A DNA stretch of 64,000 nucleotides from Prostheceraeus crozeri. Taxonomy: Eukaryota; Platyhelminthes; Polycladida; Euryleptidae. Positions within the stretch are counted from its first letter, which is position 1, and each line of letters begins with the position of its first letter. The DNA lies in assembly GCA_907163375.1 (NCBI GenBank), contig CAJQUW010012959.1:124001-188000 (forward strand). The letters run 5' to 3'. Both the position numbers and the translations under genes were made by a program. The notes under the pieces were generated by a model. The model was not told the origin of the DNA, searched no databases, and worked only from the letters and a program-made list of their open reading frames with translations. Shown in pieces: positions 8,920 to 19,402 of the stretch.

Positions 8920-11900
8920 ATGGAATTCAACAAAGTTGAAAATTACCGCATTGCTACTGAGATGGAGAAGGCCACGATCGAGCAATGTAGGTATTTGTAT
9001 CAAGATTGACTCTATTACTAACATCATTAGGGTAGTCATCCTCATTAAAATTAAGAGCCCTTCCCTTATTTTGTTCACGTTTAAACCGAATCCAAATTTA
9101 CCTCTGCTCATCTTTGCTGTCATTATTTTTCAGTGCATGAATGCGTTTGTAATGGGGAACCCGTCCCCCAAGGAGCAATCGGGCAAGCTTACGAGCGGCT
9201 TGGAAAGTGTAAGTACCCTCACTTATGAAAGTTGGAATGTCATGTTTTAGCACTTCTGTATTCGTATAGCTTGCTCTCCATCATTGTTGTCTCCGCAACC
9301 TCTAATCTCATCTCTTTGGCGAATATGAAGAAGTAAAAGGAAGCCGCGAGGCGGAGATTTAAGGACGAATTTCCGGCCCTACCTTCCCGCTCCACCACCA
9401 CTACCAACCAAACAACTCCCTACCATCCATCGATCTCGGCCATTGTCCAACCTCCACCGTCGCCAGCACCGGTACCTGTGCCAGTCCCTGCTCCCCGTCA
9501 CCACATCCCTCCGACACCGAAGCCAAGGACCCTTCCACCTTCGACCCGTGTCCCACTCCTACCTCCTCCGCGTCCATCCCTGCTGCCAGACAACAACGTC
9601 ACTCTAAGGCTGAGCAAGTTTTCCCTTGAGAGGCTCGTTCGCGATTATGAGTTAGAAAGCTTTGAAGCTGTACAAGACATTCATCCTTTCTTGATGAATA
9701 ATATAGGCTTAATTCATCAAATGTTGGCGAGATTGGATAGATTTTTACTTATTGGCATGTTCTATCTCACTGCTCGTTTCAATAAGGTAGACAGTAGCAC
9801 GGAAGAAGTAGAGTCCACTGTGACCATTAGGATAGCCTCCTGTGCTGCTGATCTCATAGGTGATGTAAACGAGTGGATAGAAAGACATGCGACCTATCTC
9901 GTCAGCAACTTAAATAAATTGATGAAAGAGACAGCGGTCTGGTCTTTGATGGGATAGAGAAGGTAGACATTAAAATAAATCTTTTAGAAAATTTACAAGG
10001 GAGTGGTTGTTTCACCCTCCCCAAAGCACTGGCTGACAAAAAGGCTGTCATCAATGTAGAATGTCAGTCCCAGTGTTTTAAGTATGCCGTCCTCTCCATT
10101 CTTCACTATAATGATGTAGGTATGCATCGTCAAAGAGTCACCAAGTATTGTGAATGGGAGGATGAGCTTAAGTTTGACGGGTTAGATGTCAACACATTAG
10201 ATTTTAAAGGCATCGCCCAATTTGAAAAATTGAATAACATTAAGATCGTCGTCCATCTCTGGGAAAAAGGTCTGAAGGGCGTTAGGTATAATAATCGCCA
10301 AAGTAACTTCGACCGGGTTGTCAATCTCCTCCTAGTCCATAGCGACAACCACCCAGAATGGCATTATTGTGGCATTCCTAAAATTTCAAAGTTATACCAT
10401 CATCAAGCAACCTATAGGGATAATTTCTACTACTGTGATCGCTGCACACGGCGTTTCACATCTAAACCATATCTTGAACAGCATTACGAGTGGTGCTCTC
10501 GGGGGTAAACTTCAAATGGAATACATGCCCAATGATAAATTTTATAGGTATGAAGAAAACGGCAATGAGCTCAGTCCCATATGTACCATCTATGCGGACA
10601 TTGAATGCTATATTGAACAAGAAGATCTAAGTCATGAGCCAGCAGCCATTGCCTGTTATGAAGTCTGGCATCCATATTATAGGAACCAAAATAAAATGCA
10701 TGTGTGGCAAGGCGAGGAGTGCGTTGAAGACTTCCTCAACTTTCTAGATAGGAAAGCCCGTTTTCATCAACGCTATGAAACGGAGCTAACTAGGAAACCC
10801 ATGTGCTTCACAGAAGCCGATAAAATCAAGTTTGATAGGACCACGGAATGTCCCCGCTGCTGTTCATCCTTTGATGATCAGCAACATAAGAAAGTGAGGG
10901 ACCATTGCCATCTCAGTGGTAAATTTAGGTCTGCGTTATGCAGTAAATACAATATGAAACTTAGGCTCAAACGGCGAACGCTCCCCGTCATCTTCCATAA
11001 CTTTAAATGTTATGATGCTCACATCATCATTCGCCATGGATTCGGTAAAATGAAATCCTGGTCATCCAAAGTGATTGCACAAAGTAAGGAAAAATTTATG
11101 TGCATCACTGCTAAAGTCCAAGTCGATAAGACGAAGGAGGGGAAGCCTTCTATCGTCTTCTATGACATAAAGTTTCTAGAGAGTTTCCAGTTTATGTCTC
11201 TTCCTTAGCCGCGTTGGCTAATAATTTAGAAACACTTCCCCTCACTCAACATTTAAGGAAATACTATCCCAACATAAGTAACAGTCTGATACGACGGAAA
11301 GGGGTGTTTCCTTATAGTTATTTTAGTTCAATGGATACATTGAAAGAAACATCCCTTCCGTCCATCGATAAATTTAAAAATGATTTGACGGGTGAGGACT
11401 GTTCGCTGGATGATTATAGGCATGCAGAGCAAGCATGGTTAGTATTTAGGTGCCGCACTTTTGGTGACTACATGCTTGCCTACTTAAAATTAGACGTCTA
11501 TCTGTTGGCTGACGTGTTTGAGACTTTTAGGAAAGTTACATTAGAACAGGACGCCTTAGACCCCGTTCATTTTGTTAGTCTGCCGGGTCTGTCCTATCAG
11601 TCAGCCTTCAAAATGACGAAAGAGAGCATTCATTTACTGCAAGATGCAGAAATGTACACGTTATTTAAACGAGGTATTAGGGGTGCCTTAACATTTGTTA
11701 ACAAACATGTTGTCAACAGCACCCAAGACATAGGATCGACCACGCATTTAATGTACATAGACCAAAATAATTTGTATGGGAGTGCACTCTCCAAGCCTTT
11801 GCCACAGTCTGACTTCCAATGGGTAGAGCCCCATGACATTGAACACTTCTCCAATCCAGCACACATCATGGCACTGGGAGATGACGCCGACATAGGTTAT

Positions 11901-13107
11901 TTATTTGAAGTCGACCTCATCTATCCAGACTGTATTAAGAATAGAACCGTTGATTTTCCTCTCGCACCCGAATCTGGCATAGTCAGTCCAGATATGTTCT
12001 CTCCCTTTATGGAAGAACACAATAAGCAACATTAGGCGGAAAATGACTTAAAATATAAAGCCACTAGGAAGTTGTTGCTCACCCAATTGAACAAGCAGCA
12101 TTACATCGTGCACTATTCCATCCTCAAATTCTATCTAGGTATGGGGATGTAACTTGATAAAGTCCATCGCGCTATCCAGTTTAGGCAGAAGCCCTTTCTA
12201 AAACCGTATATAGAATTTAATAGCAAGAAACGGGCTGAATTCAAGAATCCTTTCGAAAAGGACTTCTTAAATTTAAGAATAATGCCCTCTTTGGTAAAAC
12301 CATGGAGGATGTAAGGAAGCGCATGGACTATCGTATCTTAACTGATCCGGAAACGAGTATCAAAGAATGTTGCTCGCCGTTGTTTTGCCACCATGATGTC
12401 ATTTCCGAAGACATCACTGGTTTTAAAATGCTAAAATCTAAAGTATAACTTTGCAAGCCCATTTATGTCGGTCAAGCCGTCTTGGATCACTCCAAGTTAG
12501 AAATGTAAAAGTTATTTTACCATACTTTTAAAACGTGTCCATTGATCCAACATGTGGAGGCGACAACATGAGGAGGCGATACAGACAGCTTCTTCCTAGC
12601 TTTGAAACCACTAACCAAGTCAAGCAGAAAGACATTTTAAAATGTTTAGCATCCAAGTTTGATAGTTCCAACTATCCCACTGACCATCCGCTTTACTCTA
12701 CCTCAAATAAAGCAAAGCTTGGCTGCTTCAAGGATGAGTGTGCCGGCAAACAGATAAAGGAGATGATCTTGCTTCGCCCCAAGATGTACTCCATGAAGCT
12801 AAAATCCTCAGAGCTTTCTATAAAACGGGCGAGAGGCATCTCGAAGTCAATCGTTAGAAAAATGACACATAGGGACTATCAAGATGCCCTAGATTCTCTT
12901 AAAATTAAAAAAGTAGAAATGACCATTTTAAAATCACAGTCGCATCAAGTCAGAACAACGACGTTTAGGAAACGAGGTCTCTCAGCTTGGGAAGACAAGC
13001 GATGCTGGATGAGTCCTAACCACTCATTACCATACGGCCATCCAGACACTCATCTACCTCCACCCAAGAGACAGGAACTTTTTCCTCCTCCGTCCGGCGA
13101 TGTCTGA
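8920..13107 (+). pseudogene. Protein-primed family B DNA polymerase of element 1 (fossil)
   Basis: Polinton/adintovirus-type polymerase. Likely short 5' exons begin at an ATG at 8,920; the main part starts near 9,340 with a Pro-rich stretch. The N-terminal domain has GCFTLPKALADKKAVINVE. The exonuclease domain has IYADIECY (Exo I, DxE), VRDHCHLSGKFRSALC and HNFKCYDAH (Exo II). The polymerase domain has YIDQNNLYGSALS (motif A), NNALFGKTMEDVRKR (motif B) and GGDTDSFF (motif C). The tail has SNYPTDHPLYS and LRPKMYSMKLK. This domain order is typical of polymerases that start on a protein bound to the end of linear DNA. The copy has about half a dozen breaks and is a fossil. Confidence 0.85.
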
Positions 13108-14067
13108 TGATGAATGCTTCCTCTCTGTTGTGGTTGATGTTTTGCTTTTTCACTCCATGGCGTTTTCTATGGGGTGTTGTGAGTGAGTGCCTTGTAACAT
13201 GCGTCCAACTCCTGATCACTTCATATCATGACTTGCATATCAACTGGTTTTTCCTGACTTTGTTTTGTCCCTGCACATGAGTGACTTTGTATTCTCCCTG
13301 CACATGAGTGACTTTGTTTTCTCCGGTGATGTGAGCCACAAAAACTTTGTTTTCTGCTACCATCAGTATTAACTGCATGTGGCTGTGATGAAAATCGGTT
13401 GTGTTGATGAATAACATATCATGTACATACTGTGTTGTTTTCCTTTTGACATAAAGATGGGATTCTCACTCATTAGACAGAAGTAAAAGTTCCAATCATT
13501 TTGTAAGATGGGTAGGGTTAGAATTAAAGTTGTTGATTGTAAGTTGGAAATAAAGTTATCACCATGTCGCTGTTTGTAAGATAGGTGAAATATAAATGAA
13601 GTCATAACCATGTTAGAGTTTGTAAGTTAACATCCTCACCAACGAATGTAACATCTTGACAATTTCTTCGGCTTAGGAAACATCAACCACTTTGCTGACT
13701 CATGTCTATAAATAGCTCTGACTCATGAAGGGGTAAGGCTCCAGTCATACGAATCTAATCAGTCTTGTTCAACCTTTTCACCGACACGTGTGTGGGCTAG
13801 TCATTCAAAATCGATGGTGCCTCACGTCAGACAGCGTGACCTTTTCACCGACAAGTGTGTGTGTGTGTGTGTGGACATCATTTCATGTCTATAAATAGCG
13901 CTGACTCATCATAAAGCGAAGAACCTTGTTGATGACCTTTTCACTGACAAGAGTGTGGGCGATAGTTACTCATTCAAAACACATCATGTGATTAACACGA
14001 TTCTATTAACTGTGACTCACAAGGATAACACATTAAAGATTTAACAATGTCAGCTACTTTACTGATA
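13108..14067. promoter_or_regulatory. Non-coding block with two TATA-type boxes and three repeats
   Basis: CTATAAATAG occurs at 13,706 and 13,889, each inside the longer repeat CATGTCTATAAATAGC followed by CTGACTCAT. A CCTTTTCACCGACA-type repeat occurs at about 13,770, 13,840 and 13,935, the middle one with a (GT)n run. No plus-strand gene follows; the genes beyond are on the minus strand. The part at 13,480-13,640 resembles the 3' repeats at 44,620-44,760. Confidence 0.5.
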
Positions 14068-14703
14068 TCACGTAAACCAGTCATGATACAATGTCCGTTG
14101 TGAAACACTGCAATATGTATAGGATGTCACTTCCGAATCAGAACAGCAAGAAAAGAGTTCAGTTTCATAAAATATACAATGATTACTGGTTTTAATGTTG
14201 GCTAGATTCACTAACATCTTCAAGTGAACAGACACTACTATATTCTGAGGGGACTGAGGCGTAGATGAGGCATGAGTGTTCGCATTTTCTTGACGACTTC
14301 GTAACACATGGACTGTATCACGAAATGAGAAAGGTTTCCTAGGACTTAGATTTTGCCGCAGCGAAAAATTTGAAAATTTCGACCGTTGCTCATGCGAATG
14401 ACCAACATTTGTGGACGACCGCGATGATAGACTGAATCGGGAAGATGGGTATGCAACTGTTCTAAATCGATGTCTCTTCTGAGATTCATTTCGCGCATGG
14501 CGTTGATGATGCGGATGGGGAGCAGGACTCACAAATGACATGAGGGTTGAGTGAACTTCCCTTTTATACTTTTCCCATGAGGGTTTTGGAATCACAATGT
14601 AGCAGTGATCATTATGTAGAATCATCTCTTGAATGCGAATAAATACAATGCCGTCTCCTACGTTAATGACACGGCAAGACTTGGATAGGATTGCGCGATG
14701 CAA
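14068..14703 (-). CDS. Unknown basic protein of element 1 (211 residues)
   Basis: The frame looks whole. Residues 10-50 form an ordered-looking start (RVINVGDGIVFIRIQEM, HCYIVIPKPSWEKYKREV). Residues 60-140 are rich in Ser, Arg and His and are likely disordered and nucleic-acid binding. The last third holds several Cys. I do not recognise the family. A small basic virion or replication protein would be compatible, but nothing proves it. It is the first gene of the minus-strand block, convergent with the polymerase. Confidence 0.45.
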   Translation of the reverse strand: MHRAILSKSCRVINVGDGIVFIRIQEMILHNDHCYIVIPKPSWEKYKREVHSTLMSFVSPAPHPHHQRHARNESQKRHRFRTVAYPSSRFSLSSRSSTNVGHSHEQRSKFSNFSLRQNLSPRKPFSFRDTVHVLRSRQENANTHASSTPQSPQNIVVSVHLKMLVNLANIKTSNHCIFYETELFSCCSDSEVTSYTYCSVSQRTLYHDWFT

Positions 14704-14972
14704 CCTTCGTATATGAAAGCGTTCTAGAGTTATCTGAAGTTAACGTTTCGCATCATGAAATGTAACACACTGACTTTTCCATGATACATGGAGCCATGCT
14801 GATAATTTCCACATGATTAAAACCTGAGTGAAGAAGGGCATGCCTAAGAAAGAAGGAGAGAGAGTCATGTTCATGTGTGGCATGGTGAGTGTACATTTTC
14901 TTTCTTGATACGGTGGCCGTTAGGCCGTGGTCTCATAAAGACCGATGGTGCGTTCTCAGTGTGTGGAGAGTG

Positions 14973-15608
14973 TTACTGTAGTTGATCATCATCAACATGG
15001 ACATCATTTTTAAAGGTGATGGAGACAAGATAGGGATTCAACGTAAACAACCTTCCGTCCCTGCGCGGACCCATGTAGATGGTTTGAATTTTAATTTCGA
15101 AAGAGTAGAATCCTTTTCCCAAAATGGGGAGTGGTTTGCAATTGAGTAAGTCGAATTCGCTGCCCTCCTTTTCATGGATGATGAGACAGTGTCTATCCAT
15201 ATGCACATACATGTATCGTCTTTCCATGATGGGAACTTGTGGCCGCTTCCCATTGTGTCGAACAATTTCTTTGGGAATGGTGAGATTTTCTTTCAGGAAT
15301 GTTTCAAGAGTATTGAATTGTAACCGTGTCCAATAGTCTAACGGCACACACACGGCCAGTCCATACTTTGTTGACATAACCTTTAGATAATCTATCCGAT
15401 GACTTGGAGTTTTTATGGTCACGGCTTCTCCATGATGAGTTATCTTTTGATTGAAAGCATTTTTACCCGATGCTAAAGTAAGGGAGTTCAGTGTACCCAG
15501 TGCGAGAGCAGAGGAGTTGATGGCTTCGAGCAACTGCATGGTTAGCGCAAGGACGGAAATGATTGCCATGAGCTCAGTCGTCCGTTTTATAAGCAGACCT
15601 AGCTCCAA
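14973..15608 (-). CDS. Family K protein, member 1 (element 1)
   Basis: Open for 211 codons and apparently whole. A TTATAAAA box on the minus strand at about 15,588-15,594 means the first methionines lie too close to it, so the start is probably the later Met at 15,542 (MQLLEAINSS). The body is β-rich. GKGFYSFEIKIQTIYMGP near the end matches GAGFYSFHIEVPAVYVGP of the gene at 17,355-18,034, and VPLDYWTRLQF matches IPIDNWLRQQL. The two are paralogues. The function is unknown. A structural (capsid-type) role is possible because β-rich duplicated proteins are common there, but no known capsid motif is visible. Confidence 0.5.
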   Translation of the reverse strand: MELGLLIKRTTELMAIISVLALTMQLLEAINSSALALGTLNSLTLASGKNAFNQKITHHGEAVTIKTPSHRIDYLKVMSTKYGLAVCVPLDYWTRLQFNTLETFLKENLTIPKEIVRHNGKRPQVPIMERRYMYVHMDRHCLIIHEKEGSEFDLLNCKPLPILGKGFYSFEIKIQTIYMGPRRDGRLFTLNPYLVSITFKNDVHVDDDQLQ

Positions 15609-15742
15609 TCACATACGTTTCCCTTTTCACGTTTTCCCTGTCTTTGTTATGTGACAAAGAGTTATCGCACGTGAACTTTTGACTGCGTGGGTGGAAACCT
15701 TCCCTCATACAAAGTCGTTCTAGTCCTCACAAAGACTTGAGT

Positions 15743-15917
15743 GACACGCCCCTTCTAGCGAACAAAGACGCATTCATTAATCTAACAAAGAGACTGATAG
15801 TAATGCACAAAGCGGAATGACTCATGTTATGACACGCCCCTTCTAGCGAACAAAGACGCATTCATTAATCTAACAAAGAGCCTGATGGTAATGCACAAAG
15901 CGCAATGACTCATGTTG
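15743..15917. repeat. 88-bp tandem duplication upstream of family J member 2
   Basis: Two copies (15,743-15,830 and 15,831-15,917) start GACACGCCCCTTCTAGCGAA and end near ACTCATGTT. They differ at a handful of bases. They lie between divergent ends of two minus-strand genes and may be regulatory. Confidence 0.75.
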
Positions 15918-15966
15918 CTCTATACACCATTACAAAATACTCAGTGAAAAGAAATCTTTATTGCAT

Positions 15967-16413
15967 CTACACAATGTGTCGACGATCAAACAAAGTCGTG
16001 GATGTAAACACACTCATTTGAATCATGATATATTTAACAACGTATGCATTTCCTTCCATCGCCCCTTCCATTTTCTCCATAACTTTCTCCGTATGTCGTG
16101 CATAAGATAGGTCACTAAGAGTAGTCCATTCTGAGCAATAAAATTCAAAACGAAGTGGTTTTTGCAAATCTTTCAACTCAATATAAGCAACGAGTCTACC
16201 CTTCACATCTTCAGGTTGTAAACTCTCCATCAATCTTTTGAAGAGAGGAAGGCTTTTATTTGCTGCCACTTTCATATCATTCATCTCTACTTTAAATGTA
16301 AGTTTCCAAGCTTGTAAAAATCCATCGAATCCTTGTTTATCAAGAGTCAAATGAAACATGTGGTTACTTAAGGTACGATGCGCCATCATAAACGTTGTGA
16401 CTATAGATTTCAC
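15967..16413 (-). CDS. Family J protein, member 2 (148 residues, element 1)
   Basis: The frame is whole. FKRLMESLQPEDVKGRLVA matches FQHLMDSLMNKDVKGRLVA of the gene at 18,617-19,108, with similar length and a similar C-terminal block. No signal peptide, membrane segment or known domain is seen. Three members in one 16-kb element point to repeated duplication under selection, as in multigene families of large DNA viruses. The function is unknown. Confidence 0.55.
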   Translation of the reverse strand: MKSIVTTFMMAHRTLSNHMFHLTLDKQGFDGFLQAWKLTFKVEMNDMKVAANKSLPLFKRLMESLQPEDVKGRLVAYIELKDLQKPLRFEFYCSEWTTLSDLSYARHTEKVMEKMEGAMEGNAYVVKYIMIQMSVFTSTTLFDRRHIV

Positions 16414-16559
16414 ATTGCTTCAATGGCTTCCACTATGAATAAAACAGAAATAACAATCATGTTCCACTGTAAGTTTATTCAACACCAGACAAAATTCACA
16501 AGTACAGAATACACTTCATAAAATGACCATCATTCATTCACAAGGAGTAAAAACATGTT

Positions 16560-17123
16560 TTACATAGACCCATGCTGTTGACAATAATATAGATACAGTT
16601 CATAAACGTCATAGAGACTACAATGCCAGCGTGAAGAGAGTTTTGCAATGTAGGTAGCTTTATTTCTAGTTTTACAATAGGATGGTGGTCTGTACAGGTG
16701 ATGTCTCTCACCGAAACATATAGCCATGTGAAAAATCATTTCATCTCTAAACTTCTTTTGATCACAATGCATATGATAGTCTTGCCTTACACGATCTACC
16801 CAACATGGTAAATATAAATGATCAATGTGCAACTGAAGTGTTGTTGCTTCTCGTTCAGAATCATTTCCTAATATCTTAACAATATGAAAACCTGACAGCC
16901 ACCGTTTGAAATCACTTATCAAATACGTTTCATTTACAAATCCAATATGAATCAAAATAGAAGGATCAAGTCCATGCACATGACGTCGTGACCATTCGTC
17001 TTTGTGTGGAGGACAGTAGGCAAATCTATGATATACACTAACAACAGTTTGATCACTTTCTCTCATTGCAATAGCACTCAATTCCTGCATGGGTGTTCCC
17101 TCACTGTCTATGAAGATGACAAC
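16560..17123 (-). CDS. DEDDh-type exonuclease-like protein (element 1)
   Basis: The frame is open from 17,123 just after a possible splice acceptor (ATATTGTAG). Its start, VVIFIDSEGTPMQELSAI, has the DxE of exonuclease motif I. The end has RWHCSLYDVYEL, which fits the H-x4-D of motif III in DEDDh 3'-5' exonucleases. An ND at about residue 85 could serve motif II. SRRHVHGLDP near residue 35 is typical of the same uncharacterised animal family. It probably removes nucleotides from DNA or RNA 3' ends. It lies next to a zinc-ribbon frame that may be an upstream exon. The gene looks whole. The call rests on motifs only. Confidence 0.6.
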   Translation of the reverse strand, partial: VVIFIDSEGTPMQELSAIAMRESDQTVVSVYHRFAYCPPHKDEWSRRHVHGLDPSILIHIGFVNETYLISDFKRWLSGFHIVKILGNDSEREATTLQLHIDHLYLPCWVDRVRQDYHMHCDQKKFRDEMIFHMAICFGERHHLYRPPSYCKTRNKATYIAKLSSRWHCSLYDVYELYLYYCQQHGSM

Positions 17124-17145
17124 CTACAATATCAAAAAGACTTCA

Positions 17146-17397
17146 TTACAAAATAATACAATTAGCAGGAACTTTCCAAGGATGTCTATCCTTTACATAA
17201 CAAAAGATACATACAACATGATGACAATGTTTTATTTGAACATAACGCGCAAGGCCGCGTTTTCCACATTCACTACATACTAACTGATTACAATACTTAA
17301 GATTTCTCTTTGGTGGTAACACCATCTTTCTTTGATGTGCGACGACGTTTAGGTTTAGTGACAGGTTCTTGACACTCCTTGACACTCTTTGACACAA
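17146..17397 (-). CDS. Zinc-ribbon frame upstream of the exonuclease-like gene
   Basis: The frame contains NQLVCSECGKRGLARYVQ then CHHVVCIFCYVKDRHPW, a CxxC-x(n)-CxxC ribbon with nearby His. It ends just before the exonuclease frame on the same strand, so it may be the 5' exon of that gene or a small separate protein. No strong donor site was found to decide. It binds zinc by inference only. Confidence 0.4.
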   Translation of the reverse strand: MCQRVSRSVKNLSLNLNVVAHQRKMVLPPKRNLKYCNQLVCSECGKRGLARYVQIKHCHHVVCIFCYVKDRHPWKVPANCIIL

Positions 17398-18034
17398 GAA
17401 TCAATGACTTTCTCAATGTGATCAAGTCCTGTTAACTCAGGTTGATGATGAATTTGAGCAATGCGCAAATTGAGAGAAATCAAATTCCCATCAGATTGAT
17501 GAGGTCCCACATAAACAGCAGGTACCTCAATATGAAAGGAATAAAAGCCTGCACCTAACGATGACAATTCTGTTTTAACTGACTGTTCAACTGTCACTCC
17601 TGAAGTGACTTTACAATACTTGCTTTGTAAAATATAGCAGCGAGTGCCGCGATACAAAGGTTTATAATAAGAAGTTTCTTTTCTGGCCACAACTGTAATA
17701 GTTCAGTAGGAATAAGAGCCTTTTGCCTCACAACGTCTTCTAAAATGTCAAGCTGCTGACGCAACCAATTATCAATAGGGATACTCAGGTTTTGACCGCA
17801 ACGATTTACTTGCGTATCCACTTTTGGTAAGTATACCGCCGGCGTTTGAAGATAGAGTCGAACACTGTTGTAGCGCACTTGTTGTTTGTAGGTAGGATAG
17901 CCGTGAATTACCTTTTCAATTTTCGGATTCCACAGCTCGAGATGTTGAGGATTCAGTGATGCAGCATTTGGAGTAGGATTCATGGCCATGGCAGTCTGTA
18001 ACGAAAGAATACCACTAAGTACATTCATGATCAT
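17355..18034 (-). pseudogene. Family K protein, member 2 (element 1, fossil)
   Basis: Paralogue of 14,973-15,608: shared blocks include the Tyr/Phe-rich GAGFYSFHIEVPAVYVGP and SIPIDNWLRQQLDILEDVV. The N-terminus (MIMNVLSGILSLQTAMA) is hydrophobic, as in member 1. The reading frame is broken about once, so this copy is treated as a fossil. The function is unknown. It lies between the zinc-ribbon frame and the small acidic gene, on the same strand. Confidence 0.5.
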
Positions 18035-18112
18035 CAGAGAAAAGAAAATTGTTAGCTTAGCAGTGACATATGAGGTGGCCCTTAAGAGGACCTTTTGGAG
18101 CGTTCACAGGAT

Positions 18113-18343
18113 TTAAAGCTTATCACCAAAGTCTAAGTCTTCGTCATCGTCCAGTAAATTAAATGTCTTGGGCTTAAGACCCGAATTGCGTTTCAATTCC
18201 CTAAAAGACTTAAACGTAAAGCGTCTAGGTGGTGGAGGCGGTGGTGGCGATGGTTCAACAAAATCTGCCTGCACAATCATCGGCCACACAATCTCCTGCG
18301 TCTCTCTTCTAAAATGCTGGTAAGGTTTATGCCACACCGTCAT
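18113..18343 (-). CDS. Small Pro-rich, acidic-tailed protein (element 1)
   Basis: About 76 residues from the ATG at 18,343. A run of seven prolines (EPSPPPPPPPRRF) is followed by a basic middle and an acidic end, NLLDDDEDLDFGDKL. The start was chosen because a TATAAAA box (18,472-18,478, minus strand) and the phrase CAAGTGAGTGTC precede it, as in the other genes of the element. The family is not recognised. Confidence 0.45.
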   Translation of the reverse strand: MTVWHKPYQHFRRETQEIVWPMIVQADFVEPSPPPPPPPRRFTFKSFRELKRNSGLKPKTFNLLDDDEDLDFGDKL

Positions 18344-18471
18344 GACACTCACTTGCAAATTTGCAAACAGGAATGATCAGACAAAGTTGAGAGGGGAGAA
18401 TGACTTCAGCAAGTCACACACACTTTCCAAGTCAAGAGAATGAAATGAAGAGAAAATGGGGAGACGTCTGC

Positions 18472-18478
18472 TTTTATA
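18472..18478 (-). promoter_or_regulatory. TATA box of the small acidic gene
   Basis: TATAAAA on the minus strand, about 130 bp before the ATG; the leader ends in CAAGTGAGTGTC, like the leaders of gene A and the polymerase. Confidence 0.55.
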
Positions 18479-18616
18479 GTCTCCTGCGAATCCACATTTG
18501 ACACTATGTGAGCCAATCAGAGACCTCCGTTTCTCCCCTGACTTCGTTGCGGCAGGGAAAAGGAGTCACGCGGACGACTGACTCATGAATGCTTTTCCCA
18601 AATCTTGTAGTCAAAT

Positions 18617-19108
18617 CTAGTTTAGCACATTGAGTTGAATATGAATGTGTTTTATGCGACATAAGAGCAAGTTGGATCCATGCTCATGAAATGAATCTAG
18701 TCGAGATGCAATTTTCGCCATGTGTCGCTGATAGAAATCTTTGGGATCATGTATCGTCTCTGCAGAATAGGATGCAAAATGAAACACTACACGTTCACCT
18801 GCATGTTCATCAGTTACTTTCTCAAATTCAATCTCTGCAACTAATCGTCCTTTCACATCTTTATTCATCAAACTGTCCATGAGATGTTGGAAAACGAAGT
18901 AACCTTTAGCGATAGCAAATTCTAAGTCTGCCTTTTCATGATGAAAGGAGATGATGTAGTCCCTAATCACACCACGAAGACTTTGTCGATGAAAACGTAG
19001 TGAACAAAATTCATTCGTAAACTTTACTGCTCCTGTCATCTTTCTTCCTTTCACTTCGGAGACATAGCATGAATGACATTCAGGTGTAACATGGCACACT
19101 GATTCCAA
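18617..19108 (-). CDS. Family J protein, member 3 (163 residues, element 1)
   Basis: Longest and best-preserved member. It has an N-terminal Cys/His stretch (CHVTPECHSCYVSEVKGRK), then the J core (HLMDSLMNKDVKGRLVAEIEF) and the C-terminal block DFYQRHMAKIASRLDSFHEH. Its first codons touch the right inverted repeat, which may therefore carry the promoter. The function is unknown. The frame is whole. Confidence 0.55.
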   Translation of the reverse strand: MESVCHVTPECHSCYVSEVKGRKMTGAVKFTNEFCSLRFHRQSLRGVIRDYIISFHHEKADLEFAIAKGYFVFQHLMDSLMNKDVKGRLVAEIEFEKVTDEHAGERVVFHFASYSAETIHDPKDFYQRHMAKIASRLDSFHEHGSNLLLCRIKHIHIQLNVLN

Positions 19109-19402
19109 ATCTGGTCTCTGTTTTCCCGTCCGAGGCTTGCTTCACCCGGTAGAGCGATTTTCATAAAAATTCTAACTCTGTCGTTTTTTCGTCAATGTCC
19201 AAAATTTCAATAAAGTCTCACCTCTAAACGAAGGCAGATACGAACAAGCCATGTTTTCCACTGAATTTGTCTCACTCCCAGCTTTCAAACGAGCTATTGC
19301 ACGACTTTCTACGATGTCTACAACCAAAGTTGGAAGTTTGGCAGGAGAGGGGGGAGTTAGAACTTTTTCTCTCCGATTGAGTTGGGAAGACGTTCCTAGA
19401 CC
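19099..19402. repeat. Right inverted repeat of element 1
   Basis: Inverse of about 4,206-4,514, matching through the segment TCCGATTGAGTTGGGAAGAC; similarity stops abruptly at 19,402, where the outer terminal part is missing. Confidence 0.85.

Larger units (their letters stand above)
3753..19402. mobile_element. Virus-like element 1: Polinton-like fossil with protein-primed DNA polymerase
   Basis: About 15.6 kb. The left end begins AGTAGTAATCCCAT, the same end as element 2. Inverted repeats lie at about 4,206-4,514 and 19,099-19,402; the right side lacks the outer 450 bp kept on the left, so the right end is cut short. Parts in order: zinc-finger/coiled-coil gene A (+), a small family J gene (-), family B polymerase (+), a promoter-like repeat block, then minus-strand genes: a basic protein, K1, J2, exonuclease-like, zinc ribbon, K2, a small acidic protein and J3. 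Several genes still look whole; the polymerase has about half a dozen breaks and gene A a few. That suggests a fossil of moderate age. Integrase, ATPase, protease and capsid genes were not recognised. Confidence 0.8.
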
